A stretch of DNA of 57,384 nt from Ruminococcus sp. (lineage in GTDB: Bacteria; Bacillota; Clostridia; Oscillospirales; Acutalibacteraceae), in contig JAFNSO010000076.1 of the NCBI GenBank assembly GCA_017384945.1, positions 1 through 57,384 of the forward strand, written 5' to 3'. Position numbers and translations under genes: made by a program. Of the stretch, positions 14,587-22,728 are shown piece after piece; positions within the stretch are counted from its first letter, which is position 1; each line of letters starts with the position of its first letter. The notes beneath the pieces are model-generated. The model saw nothing but the letters and a program-made list of their open reading frames with translations. It did not search any database and had not been told where the DNA came from.

Positions 14587-15684
14587 ATGCAAAAGACGAT
14601 TGTAATTGATAATAACGACTATTCTAAGCTGAGCTCATTTCTCGGCTCGCTCCCCGAGAAAAAGCCGTTTCTCGTTTGTGACGGCTCATATGGATTTCTC
14701 AGGGTCAAGGACGTTTTTAACTCCCTGCCCGACGTTGTAAGCTTTTCGCGGTTTACTCCGAATCCCGATTACAGCTCTGTGGAAGAGGCGGTAAGGCTTT
14801 ACAGGGAAAAAAGCTGCGACTGTGTTATCGCGGTCGGCGGCGGCAGCGCCATTGATTTGGCAAAATGCGTAAAGGCTTACGTCACAATGCCCGAGGACAG
14901 TCTGTATCTTGAGCAGGAGATAAAGGAAAACGGTATCCCGCTGATCGCCCTGCCCACAACGGCGGGTACGGGCAGCGAGGCTACCCGCTACGCTGTTATC
15001 TATTATCAGGGCAACAAGCAGAGCATAGCGCATACGAGCCTTATTCCCTCAACGGTCGTTTTTGATTCCTCTGTGCTCGCTACTCTGCCCGAATATCAGC
15101 GCAAGTCCACAATGCTTGACGCTCTGTGCCATTCTGTCGAGTCCTTCTGGTAGGTCAATTCCACCGATGAGAGCAAGGAGTATTCAAAGCAGGCTATCGG
15201 TCTGATTCTTGATAATCTCGACTCGTATCTGAACAACGAAAACGACGGCAATAAAAATATGCTCAAGGCGGCAAACATCGCGGGAAAGGCGATCAACATC
15301 ACTCAGACCACCGCAGGTCACGCTATGTGCTACAAGCTGACAAGCCTTTACGGTATAGCCCACGGTCACGCCGCGGCGCTGTGCGTAAACAGACTTATGC
15401 CGTATATGATCGGCAATACCGACAAATGCGTTGATTCCAGAGGAAGCGAATACCTTGGGCGTATGTTTTATGAGCTTGCAGAAATAATGGGATGCGCCGA
15501 CACAGAGGCTATGTGCGACAAGTTCGCAAGCCTGCTTAAATCCTTGGCTTTGAAAGCTCCCGAAGCAAGTCAGCAGGATATAGAAATCCTTTCGGATTCC
15601 GTAAATCCCGTCAGATTGAAAAACAATCCCGTACTGCTTGACAAAAGCTCGATCGAAACGCTTTACAGAGAAATACTATTTTAG
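14587..15684 (+). pseudogene. Iron-type alcohol dehydrogenase (phosphonoacetaldehyde reductase-like), interrupted by TAG
   Basis: The frame starts at ATG 14587 immediately after the PEP mutase stop. It encodes 188 residues with the nucleotide-binding VGGGSAIDLAK (83-93), PTTAGTGSEATRY and the metal region MLDALCHSVESFW. It is then stopped by TAG at 15151-15153. The same frame continues VNSTDESKEYSKQAI through GHAMCYKLTS and YGIAHGHAAALC to a final TAG at 15682. Joined, it has the length of the family (365 codons). Between PEP mutase and phosphonopyruvate decarboxylase it would reduce phosphonoacetaldehyde to 2-hydroxyethylphosphonate. Relatives tend to have Ser at the interrupted position (from memory). 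No other damage is seen, so it is a fresh pseudogene, a sequencing error or an amber-readthrough gene. Confidence 0.85.
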
Positions 15685-15692
15685 GAGAAAAT

Positions 15693-16814
15693 ATGAAGGT
15701 TGAAAAATTACTTGAAATAATCGGCGCCGATTTTTACACGGGCGTGCCCGACAGTCAGCTTAAAGCGCTGTGCGACTACCTTATGAACACATACGGTATC
15801 GACAAAAAACACCATATCATCGCCGCGAACGAGGGCAACTGCGCCGCGCTTGCGGCAGGCTATCACCTTGCGACGGGAAAAACTCCCGTAGTCTATATGC
15901 AGAACAGCGGCGAGGGCAACATAATCAATCCTCTCGCGTCGCTTCTTAACGACAAGGTTTACGCTATCCCGATGATTTTTGTTATCGGCTGGCGCGGTGA
16001 GCCCGGGCTTCACGACGAGCCCCAGCACATCTATCAGGGCGAGGTAACCGTCAAGCTGATGGAGGATATGGATGTAAAGACCTTTGTTATCGGCAAGGAC
16101 ACCGCGGAGGATGAGTTGAAGTCCGTTATGGAGGAGTTTAACTCTGTTTTGTCCGAGGGAAAGCAGGTCGCCTTTGTTATACGCAAGGGCTCTCTTGAAT
16201 ACGGTGAGAAGGTCGTTTACAGCAACTCAAACACAATGAAACGCGAGGAAATCATTCAGCACATCGTCAGGGTGAGCGGAGAGGACCCGATCGTTTCCAC
16301 AACGGGCAAGGCGAGCCGCGAGCTGTTTGAAACACGCGAGGCGAATGATCAGGAACACAAATACGACTTCCTTACGGTCGGTTCAATGGGACACAGCTCC
16401 TCAATAGCGCTCGGAGTCGCGCTCAACAAGCCCGATACAAAGGTTTGGTGCATAGACGGCGACGGCGCGGTGCTTATGCATATGGGCTCGATGGCTCTGC
16501 TCGGCGCGAACTCTCCCGACAACCTCGTGCATATCGTTATCAACAACGGCGCTCACGAGACAGTCGGCGGTATGCCGACGGTTGCCTCAAAAATCGACAT
16601 TGTCGCGGCGGCGAAGGCGTGCGGCTATCCTAACGCGGTTTGTGTTGACAGCTTCGACGACCTCGACCGTGAATTAGCGGAAGCTAAAAATCGAAAAGAA
16701 CTTAGCTTCATCGAGGTCAAATGCTCGATCGGAGCAAGAGCCGACCTTGGCAGACCAACCACTACAGCCTTGGATAACAAACAAAGCTTTATGGATTATA
16801 TCGCAAAATTATAA
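15693..16814 (+). CDS. Phosphonopyruvate decarboxylase
   Basis: 373 residues, a thiamine-diphosphate enzyme converting phosphonopyruvate to phosphonoacetaldehyde, which pulls the unfavourable PEP mutase reaction forward. Visible motifs are FYTGVPDSQL at the N-terminus, IAANEGNCAALAAGYHLATG with the conserved Glu that activates the cofactor, YMQNSGEGNIINPLASL, and the cofactor-binding run from WCIDGDGAVLMHMGSM to VINNGAHETVGG. The AGGAG of its ribosome site overlaps the stop of the dehydrogenase frame, 8 bp upstream of the ATG. If the dehydrogenase TAG were read through, the next stop would be a TGA overlapping this ATG. It is the last gene of the phosphonate operon, followed by a strong terminator. 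Confidence 0.92.
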   Translation: MKVEKLLEIIGADFYTGVPDSQLKALCDYLMNTYGIDKKHHIIAANEGNCAALAAGYHLATGKTPVVYMQNSGEGNIINPLASLLNDKVYAIPMIFVIGWRGEPGLHDEPQHIYQGEVTVKLMEDMDVKTFVIGKDTAEDELKSVMEEFNSVLSEGKQVAFVIRKGSLEYGEKVVYSNSNTMKREEIIQHIVRVSGEDPIVSTTGKASRELFETREANDQEHKYDFLTVGSMGHSSSIALGVALNKPDTKVWCIDGDGAVLMHMGSMALLGANSPDNLVHIVINNGAHETVGGMPTVASKIDIVAAAKACGYPNAVCVDSFDDLDRELAEAKNRKELSFIEVKCSIGARADLGRPTTTALDNKQSFMDYIAKL

Positions 16815-16830
16815 TTGATTATTAAAAAAT

Positions 16831-16865
16831 AAGAGCAGAAGCAAACCGCTTCTGCTCTTTTTGTA
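16831..16865 (+). terminator. Intrinsic terminator after the phosphonate operon
   Basis: AAGAGCAGAAGC and GCTTCTGCTCTT form a 12-bp stem with loop AAACC and a T-run. The arms are the same sequence as in the glmM terminator at 12372. Confidence 0.9.
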
Positions 16866-16873
16866 TTTGCTTA

Positions 16874-17002
16874 TCAGCTCAGAAGAAGACTCTGATAGCT
16901 GTCCACGTGACGGTTGTCGGGGTCGCTTTGTAAGAGTACGTCCTCGCGCTTGTAGTCGATTACCTCGAACTCGGGTGATTCATATTTATTTAACTTTTTC
17001 AT
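16874..17002 (-). CDS. Small uncharacterised protein (42 aa) behind the amylase
   Basis: The ATG at 17002 lies 1 nt beyond the amylase stop, preceded by AGGTGAATAAT inside the amylase 3' end, so it should be translated from the amylase mRNA. The product begins MKKLNKYESPEFEVIDYKRE, continues DVLLQSDPDNRHVDS and ends YQSLLLS. The MKK-x(3)-YExPExEVIxxxxEDVL pattern resembles short, unnamed proteins frequent in Ruminococcus-like genomes, some of which look like leader or precursor peptides. That resemblance is from memory and not tested. There is no signal peptide, no cysteine and no membrane segment. Function unknown. Its stop lies 13 bp from the terminator that ends the opposing phosphonate operon. 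Confidence 0.7.
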   Translation of the reverse strand: MKKLNKYESPEFEVIDYKREDVLLQSDPDNRHVDSYQSLLLS

Positions 17003-17003
17003 A

Positions 17004-19904
17004 TTATTCACCTGCCTGACTCATTAATGCCGCCCAGTTTGCCGAGCAGTTGTTGAATGTGACTCCGTTTTCGTTTGTGTAGTCGGCGTAGAAGGTGTTG
17101 CCGTTAGTGTCCGTTACATAGAACTTGACCGCTACAGCCGCCGTTTCGCCGATGTTGTTGACGGCGAAGGTCACATACTTGTAGTCTTTATCCGAGTAGT
17201 AGTCGCCGTAGCCTCCGCTTATGGAGTTGCTCTCGCCCATACAAGAGAACTTATTATTGTCGGGGACATTTTTGACGGTGATATTCGCAATTTTGTCTCT
17301 CGCGGACTGCATGGTATCGTCAGTGTCGTTCGCGGCAACAGCGATAAAGCCGTAATCGTTTGCGTCCTTGAGAATACTGTCCTTGACGACCGCGATATAG
17401 CGGACAGCGTTATTATCGGTTATTTCGTCCTTTTTCTGAACGCCGAGGATTTGCAGATTCTTGAAGCTGTTCGCAAGGTTTTTAAAGTATGTGTCCGCCT
17501 GATCTCTGTCAAGCGTGCCCGAAAGGTCAATCTCATTGCCCAAGGCATCTGTATAGGTGTTGTACTTGCTCCATGTGCCTTCGCCCGCAACGTTGCTCAG
17601 CGTAAAGCAGTTAGCGTCAAGAGGAGCGAGGTCGGCGGTCTGGTAGTTGTTCTTGTTTGTCCAGCTGTTTTCGATTGTCGAGCCCTTCATCTCCACAAAG
17701 ATAACGTTTGTCCAGTTACCCTCGGGAACGGTTCCCGAGTAGACGCCGCTTTCGTCTGTTTCGGTCATACTTACCCACGCGTAGCTGTTTGTATTGTCAA
17801 AGAAGTACATAGCGTAGCGAGAGCTTGACGATGTCCACTGTTTGTTTGTATTGAGGTAGAGCGTGCCATTAATATCGTCTACGCAGCTTGCGGATATATC
17901 GACGCCGTTGAGTCTTACTGTTGCAGTGTAGCGGCTAACGCCGTTTTTGGTCTCGACCTCAGGGTCGCTGTCGGTAATTGAAATATTGTAGTTATTACAT
18001 TCTGAGCATTTAAAGGTCGCTGTCGCGGAGGAGAAGTCGTTCGCCCAGCTCCAGTCGGGGCCCGAAACTGTGTCGTGAGTGTGCGAGCTTGTGCCGCCCG
18101 ACGAGGAAACGCTATTCCATTCGCCGCCGCTCTTGCCATCTTCGCCGCCGTCCCAGCTGGTGATTCTGTAACAGCGGTCAGCGCTGTCGTTCGCGGGGAT
18201 ACTGAGGTCTCCCGTCTGATTCCACGTAGATGCCCATGCAGGGGTTGTAGCACTGTCATTAAGGCGGACAAAGATAACCTTTGTCCAGTTACCGCTCGGG
18301 ATCGAAGCACTGTAGACTCCGCTCTCCTTGGTCATAAGATCTGACCAAGCGGTGTTTCCGTTATTGTTATATACATAGAAGCCAAACTTAGCGCCTACCT
18401 GATCCCACATATTCGCGTCGAGGTAAAGCTTTGTAGAGTCAACCGTGCCCTGCTGCTGTTCATCCTCTGTATTGTTTTCGTCGTATACAACTGCTACGCC
18501 GCTGCTTCCTACGTCGCCCGTAATACGGCCGCCCGATACGGTGAAGGTTGTGTTATTTACGTGATCGGTGTAGGTACCGTCAGCCATTCCGTGAGCGGGA
18601 AGGGTTACCTTTGTCGCTCCGTCGGCAACGATTACAACGCCCTTGCTTCCGCGAACGTTGTAGAAAACATTGTTCTGACTTGAAAGGTACTCGGACTGAC
18701 CGTTAAAGAGGTTCTTGAACTTGTTGACCTCTTTAACCTCGGTTGATTTCCATGTTGTGTCGTTTTCGTTTGCCGAGCCCTGTGTTCCGCTGTTTCTGTT
18801 CGGACGGGCAAAGAAGAGAGAGGTCGAGTCCTTTCGTGAGCCTACAACAGCCCATGTGCGGACGATGTCTGCGTTTGAGACATTCTGGCTCGCGCCGCCG
18901 TTGTTCATATATGTGTCGTGAGACTCAGCCCAGACTACGGCATTCTCCGCGCTTGTGCCGGCATCGTAAACGGCGCTCGACAGATATGAGAAATTTTTAT
19001 TTACCACATTTCCACGGGCGCTCTCGCCTGTTGAGCTTGTTGTTACAGCGTCAAGATAAGCTAAGTAACCGTTAAAGCTGTTGCTGCCTGCGGGTGTTCC
19101 CAAAAGCTCACCGTACATAAAGGGGACGGGCTTGCTACCCGCTTCGCAATAACTTCTGATAAGGCTTGTCTCATACTGCCAGAAGTCGCTGCCGAGCATA
19201 CCGTCGTATGCAGAGGGCAGCTCGATGTGCTTAGCCGCGTCAAAGCGGAAGCCGTCAACTCCGCAGTCGACGCACTCCGCGAGCAGGTCAAAGACCTTGT
19301 CCATAATATCCTGGTTCCCCGTATTAACGTCGGGAAGCGAGCCGTATGACTGAACTTCCTTTGTTCTTCCGCCCGCGTTGCCGACGGGGTCGTGGAAGTA
19401 TTCAGCCTTCTGTAAATCCTGGTCGATGGACGAGGCATATTTCGGATTCGATTCACTGCTTCCGCTGCCCTCCGCGAGGTGGTTCGCGACGATGTCTACG
19501 ATTACCTTGATACCCATAGACTCAGCCTGAGTGCAGAGCGCTGTCAGCTCTCTCACTCCGCCGAGCCACGACTGGTTGCTTTCGGCGACTCTGAATCCGA
19601 GAGGCTGATAGAACTTCCACCAATCTCCGACACTGTTGTTATAAGAGCTGTAGTCCTTCGGCGGCTGAACGGGAGAGGTCTGAACCGCCGTGTAACCCGC
19701 CGCCTTGATTTCGCTGAGCTTTGACAGAATAGTTCTGTACGACCAGCCGAAGCAGTGCAGAACCGCTCCGCCCTGAACCGTTTCCTGCGCGAGCGGGGAA
19801 TTGGTCGTCTCCGCTGAAACGGCAGTGGTCTGAATAACTGTGAGCATACTTATGAGCATTATGACTGACAAAAGCAGGCTCAATGGTTTTTTCATTGTTT
19901 TCAT
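17004..19904 (-). CDS. Secreted multi-module alpha-amylase (GH13)
   Basis: 966 residues. Signal peptide about 1-31. The GH13 barrel runs from about 45 to 480: VDIVANHL (137-144), DGFRFDAAKHIELP with nucleophile Asp222, general acid Glu266 in MYGELLG, and Asp330 in WAESHDTY. Two similar starch-binding-type beta modules follow: TKLYLDANMWDQVGAKFGFY onward with PSGNWTKVIFVRLND, and GTLYLNTNKQW onward with PEGNWTNVIFVEMKG. These look like CBM26-type modules. Between them is an HTHDT...CSEC linker domain. The last 130 or so residues (LQILGVQKKDEI, RYIAVVKDS, DYGFIAVAA, YKYVTFAVNNIG, FYVTDTNGNTFYADY) form the module also found in the protein at 4962-6296. It degrades extracellular starch and probably stays cell-associated. 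A small ORF follows in the same transcript. Confidence 0.92.
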   Translation of the reverse strand: MKTMKKPLSLLLSVIMLISMLTVIQTTAVSAETTNSPLAQETVQGGAVLHCFGWSYRTILSKLSEIKAAGYTAVQTSPVQPPKDYSSYNNSVGDWWKFYQPLGFRVAESNQSWLGGVRELTALCTQAESMGIKVIVDIVANHLAEGSGSSESNPKYASSIDQDLQKAEYFHDPVGNAGGRTKEVQSYGSLPDVNTGNQDIMDKVFDLLAECVDCGVDGFRFDAAKHIELPSAYDGMLGSDFWQYETSLIRSYCEAGSKPVPFMYGELLGTPAGSNSFNGYLAYLDAVTTSSTGESARGNVVNKNFSYLSSAVYDAGTSAENAVVWAESHDTYMNNGGASQNVSNADIVRTWAVVGSRKDSTSLFFARPNRNSGTQGSANENDTTWKSTEVKEVNKFKNLFNGQSEYLSSQNNVFYNVRGSKGVVIVADGATKVTLPAHGMADGTYTDHVNNTTFTVSGGRITGDVGSSGVAVVYDENNTEDEQQQGTVDSTKLYLDANMWDQVGAKFGFYVYNNNGNTAWSDLMTKESGVYSASIPSGNWTKVIFVRLNDSATTPAWASTWNQTGDLSIPANDSADRCYRITSWDGGEDGKSGGEWNSVSSSGGTSSHTHDTVSGPDWSWANDFSSATATFKCSECNNYNISITDSDPEVETKNGVSRYTATVRLNGVDISASCVDDINGTLYLNTNKQWTSSSSRYAMYFFDNTNSYAWVSMTETDESGVYSGTVPEGNWTNVIFVEMKGSTIENSWTNKNNYQTADLAPLDANCFTLSNVAGEGTWSKYNTYTDALGNEIDLSGTLDRDQADTYFKNLANSFKNLQILGVQKKDEITDNNAVRYIAVVKDSILKDANDYGFIAVAANDTDDTMQSARDKIANITVKNVPDNNKFSCMGESNSISGGYGDYYSDKDYKYVTFAVNNIGETAAVAVKFYVTDTNGNTFYADYTNENGVTFNNCSANWAALMSQAGE

Positions 19905-20051
19905 AGTTTTCCTCCGTTTTTAATTTTTTGTTTTTTGCAACAACTCGTCAATTATAACATATTTTTTCGGAAATTTCTATAACTTTTTACAACCGATTCC
20001 CTCAATACATAACAAAATTATCGTGAGGATTTTTCTCTTTTTCTACAAAAC

Positions 20052-20085
20052 AACAAAAACCGCCCCCGAACAAGCCGAGAGCGGT
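20052..20085 (-). terminator. Intrinsic terminator downstream of the 20102-22681 gene
   Basis: On the minus strand, ACCGC...GCGGT with inner CG pairs closes a hairpin that is followed by GGTTTTTGTTG. It lies 17 bp past the stop codon. Confidence 0.7.
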
Positions 20086-20101
20086 CAGTATTTGCTTTAT
20101 A

Positions 20102-22681
20102 TTATTTGATTTTAACCTTTACGGTAACGGTCTTTGAGCCCGCTTGATAGAGTGAGTTACCCTTCGCGGAAACCTTGATTTTCGCCTTAAAGGTCGTGCC
20201 CTTTTTGTAGGAGCCCTTCTTTACGGTGAGGACGCCCTTAGCGCTCACCGACAGCTTCTTTGAGCCCGAAAGCTTTTTGAAGCTGACAGCTCCCTGCGCC
20301 TTTGTAACGGTTATTACGTTTTTGAGAGTTACCTTGCCCTTTTTGAGCTTTGAGGACTTGACGGACTGAGTCTTTGCGCTGACCTTTACGGGGTTTTTGT
20401 GCTTTTCGGTAACGCTGTTCTGACCCTTGTTGTTTGTTTTATTCTGAGAGGAGCTGACGGGCTGAGTCGGCTCCTCGGTCGGCTCCTCCTGAGTGAGAAG
20501 CTCTTCGGGATTTTTCGGGTCGAACACCCTTCCGTCGAAGTTGAGCGCCATATCCTTAAGCTCGTTCACGTCGGTTCTCGTAATCTGTGAAAGCCAAGTC
20601 CAGTCCTTGAAGCGCTGGAACATAAGCACAGAGAACCCGTCGTCGGTGGGGGGTATCTCCGCCTTTAAGAGCTCCGAGCCGTAAATCACATAGCCTGTGG
20701 GCTCGAAGTCGGCTGTCACAACGGTCTTGCGGTTCTGAGCGAGGAGTGTGTAAGTGCTGTCCTTCTGCTCGGGGTCGGGTCTGTAGTACACGACGAGCGG
20801 AGCTCCAAGCGGACGCTCTGTAGGCTCGGTCGGCTCTGCTGTCACGTCGGGCTCGGTCGTTTCGGGCTCGGTCGGCTCCTCGGTCACGGGCTCGGTCGCG
20901 GGAGCCGTTGTTTCGGGCTCGGTTGTTTCGGGCTCGGTCGGCTCCTCGGTGACGGGCTCGGTTGTTTCGGGCTCGGTCGGCTCCTCGGTGACAGGCTCGG
21001 TCGTTTCGGGCTCGGGCGCTACGTACTGATGAAGCGCGCTCAACTCAACAATTTTTTCGTGAACAGGCTTGCCCTCTTCGGAGAAGGAGCTGAATGACGC
21101 GTACATAGTCTTTTCGCCGTCGAGCTCCTCGATGTCGAGCGAGATATTCGCGTCGCCTACAGCGCCCTCAATGGGCATAAACAGCGCCTCGACAAGCACC
21201 TTCGGCTCGGTGCAGTCGAAGGGACGCTTCGGGCTTGCGAAGTTGAACATACCCTCGTCGGGATTGTCGATAACGATATTGTCAATCTCGGGGAATTTCC
21301 AGCCCGCGAAGCTGAGCTTTCTTTTGTCGTAGTAGAGCGACGCCTGAGCGTCAACGAGCTTTTCGGGAGCCGAAATCGCGAACACAGCCTGCACTCCGCT
21401 CTTTGTGACGATTTCACTGCCGACCTCACAGCCGTTTACGTCGGCAACGGCTGTGAGCGTTGAAGAGGGGTCGATCGTTTCGGGGATAATTATGTCGCTG
21501 TTCGCGATTATTGAGTCGAGAACGGTCTTTCCTTCCTCTTTGAACTCGCTAAACGCCGTGTAGACGGTTTTAGCTGAGTCGAGCTCCTGAATCTCGAGGT
21601 TGATTGTCGCGACATCGTCGGTTATTTCCGTTACGTTGTAGCTTGCTCTGAGAAGCTCCTTTGTCTCCTTGCAGTCGAAGGGACGCTTTGGGTTTGCGAA
21701 GTTGAACGCGCCCGAGCTTTGGTTATCGACCACGAAGTTTTCGATTGTCGGGAACTCCCAGCCGAGGAATTCGAGGTTCTGCGAATCGCACGAAAGCTCT
21801 GCCTGAGCGTCAACGAGCTCCTCGGGAGCCGAAATCGAGAACACAGCCTCGAACTGTCCGTCAACCGCCTTCTTGCAGATTTCCTTTCCGTTTATGCAGA
21901 GGGAAACGAGCTGCTTTGAATCAGCGCTCGGCTTGAAGAGCTTCCAATCTCCGCTGAGCTTATATACTTCGCCTGTTTTCTCTGCCTTATTGAGTGTGAA
22001 CGCTTTTTTGTCGTTCGTTACGAGGCTTGAGGTCTGGGCGATTATATTCTTTTCGAACCCCTCGGCGCGGATGAAAGCTACCTTGCTTCCGATTGTCTCG
22101 TACTTTAATAAACCGTTTACATAGTCGTACGGAGCCACCCACTCGCCGTTTTTATCGTCGCCGTCGTATGTGTAGGCATACCACGTTGAGCCGTCCGACT
22201 CGGGGAGCGAAACAGACCTCGGGTCGAGATAAACCGTGTTCTCTCTGCCCTTTGAGGTATCGGGCTTCTTTGTGAACTCAACGGTGAAGCCGTCGGGGTC
22301 ATACGCGGGATCGCTCGGGTCCATATGCTTGACCCAGACGTTCATACCCCTCCATGTCTGCATAAAGTTGTTTGCGTAAAGCACGCCCTCGTCCGGGGCG
22401 CTGCCCGCCCTGCAGCGGACGATTGAGACGTACTCGAGGCAGTCGTAGAAATAGAGCTTGCCGTCGTCGTCCTTTACGGGCTCGATATAACCCGCTGAGT
22501 TGTAACCGTCGTCGGTGTACCATGTTTTAACGTACCATTCCGACGGAGTGTCGTTCTTAAACTCGGACACGTCGAGTACCACCGTGACCTGACCTTCGAG
22601 CGCCGACGCGTTCAGTCCGAGCGCCGTAAAGCAGCCGCAGATGATACACACCGCGAGCAGAACACTGATTATTCTCTTCAT
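20102..22681 (-). CDS. Large secreted protein with duplicated cohesin-like domains, Thr/Glu/Pro linker and Ig-like C-terminus
   Basis: 859 residues. Signal peptide about 1-27. Residues 30-260 hold a domain with WYVKTWYTDDGY, related to the N-terminus of the neighbouring gene product (WYVKNFDSKDF). Then come two copies of a domain of about 115 residues, each with AVFxISAPExLVDAQAxL, FNFAxPKRPFDC and TxYxxFSxFxEEGKxV; the fold pattern (VDAQASLYYDKRKLSFAGW) recalls cohesins. A linker of TEPxTTEP/TEEPTEP repeats follows. After a short domain the C-terminus is a Lys-rich Ig-like module (KAQGAVSFKKLSGSKKLSVS, YKKGTTFKAKIKVSAKGN) shared with the next gene. It lies beside an amylase, so a starch-binding or scaffold role is plausible but unproven. 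Confidence 0.7.
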   Translation of the reverse strand: MKRIISVLLAVCIICGCFTALGLNASALEGQVTVVLDVSEFKNDTPSEWYVKTWYTDDGYNSAGYIEPVKDDDGKLYFYDCLEYVSIVRCRAGSAPDEGVLYANNFMQTWRGMNVWVKHMDPSDPAYDPDGFTVEFTKKPDTSKGRENTVYLDPRSVSLPESDGSTWYAYTYDGDDKNGEWVAPYDYVNGLLKYETIGSKVAFIRAEGFEKNIIAQTSSLVTNDKKAFTLNKAEKTGEVYKLSGDWKLFKPSADSKQLVSLCINGKEICKKAVDGQFEAVFSISAPEELVDAQAELSCDSQNLEFLGWEFPTIENFVVDNQSSGAFNFANPKRPFDCKETKELLRASYNVTEITDDVATINLEIQELDSAKTVYTAFSEFKEEGKTVLDSIIANSDIIIPETIDPSSTLTAVADVNGCEVGSEIVTKSGVQAVFAISAPEKLVDAQASLYYDKRKLSFAGWKFPEIDNIVIDNPDEGMFNFASPKRPFDCTEPKVLVEALFMPIEGAVGDANISLDIEELDGEKTMYASFSSFSEEGKPVHEKIVELSALHQYVAPEPETTEPVTEEPTEPETTEPVTEEPTEPETTEPETTAPATEPVTEEPTEPETTEPDVTAEPTEPTERPLGAPLVVYYRPDPEQKDSTYTLLAQNRKTVVTADFEPTGYVIYGSELLKAEIPPTDDGFSVLMFQRFKDWTWLSQITRTDVNELKDMALNFDGRVFDPKNPEELLTQEEPTEEPTQPVSSSQNKTNNKGQNSVTEKHKNPVKVSAKTQSVKSSKLKKGKVTLKNVITVTKAQGAVSFKKLSGSKKLSVSAKGVLTVKKGSYKKGTTFKAKIKVSAKGNSLYQAGSKTVTVKVKIK

Positions 22682-22728
22682 AATTTTCTCCCTCTTCTTA
22701 AAAATTTTTACTTTTTACTTCTTACTTT

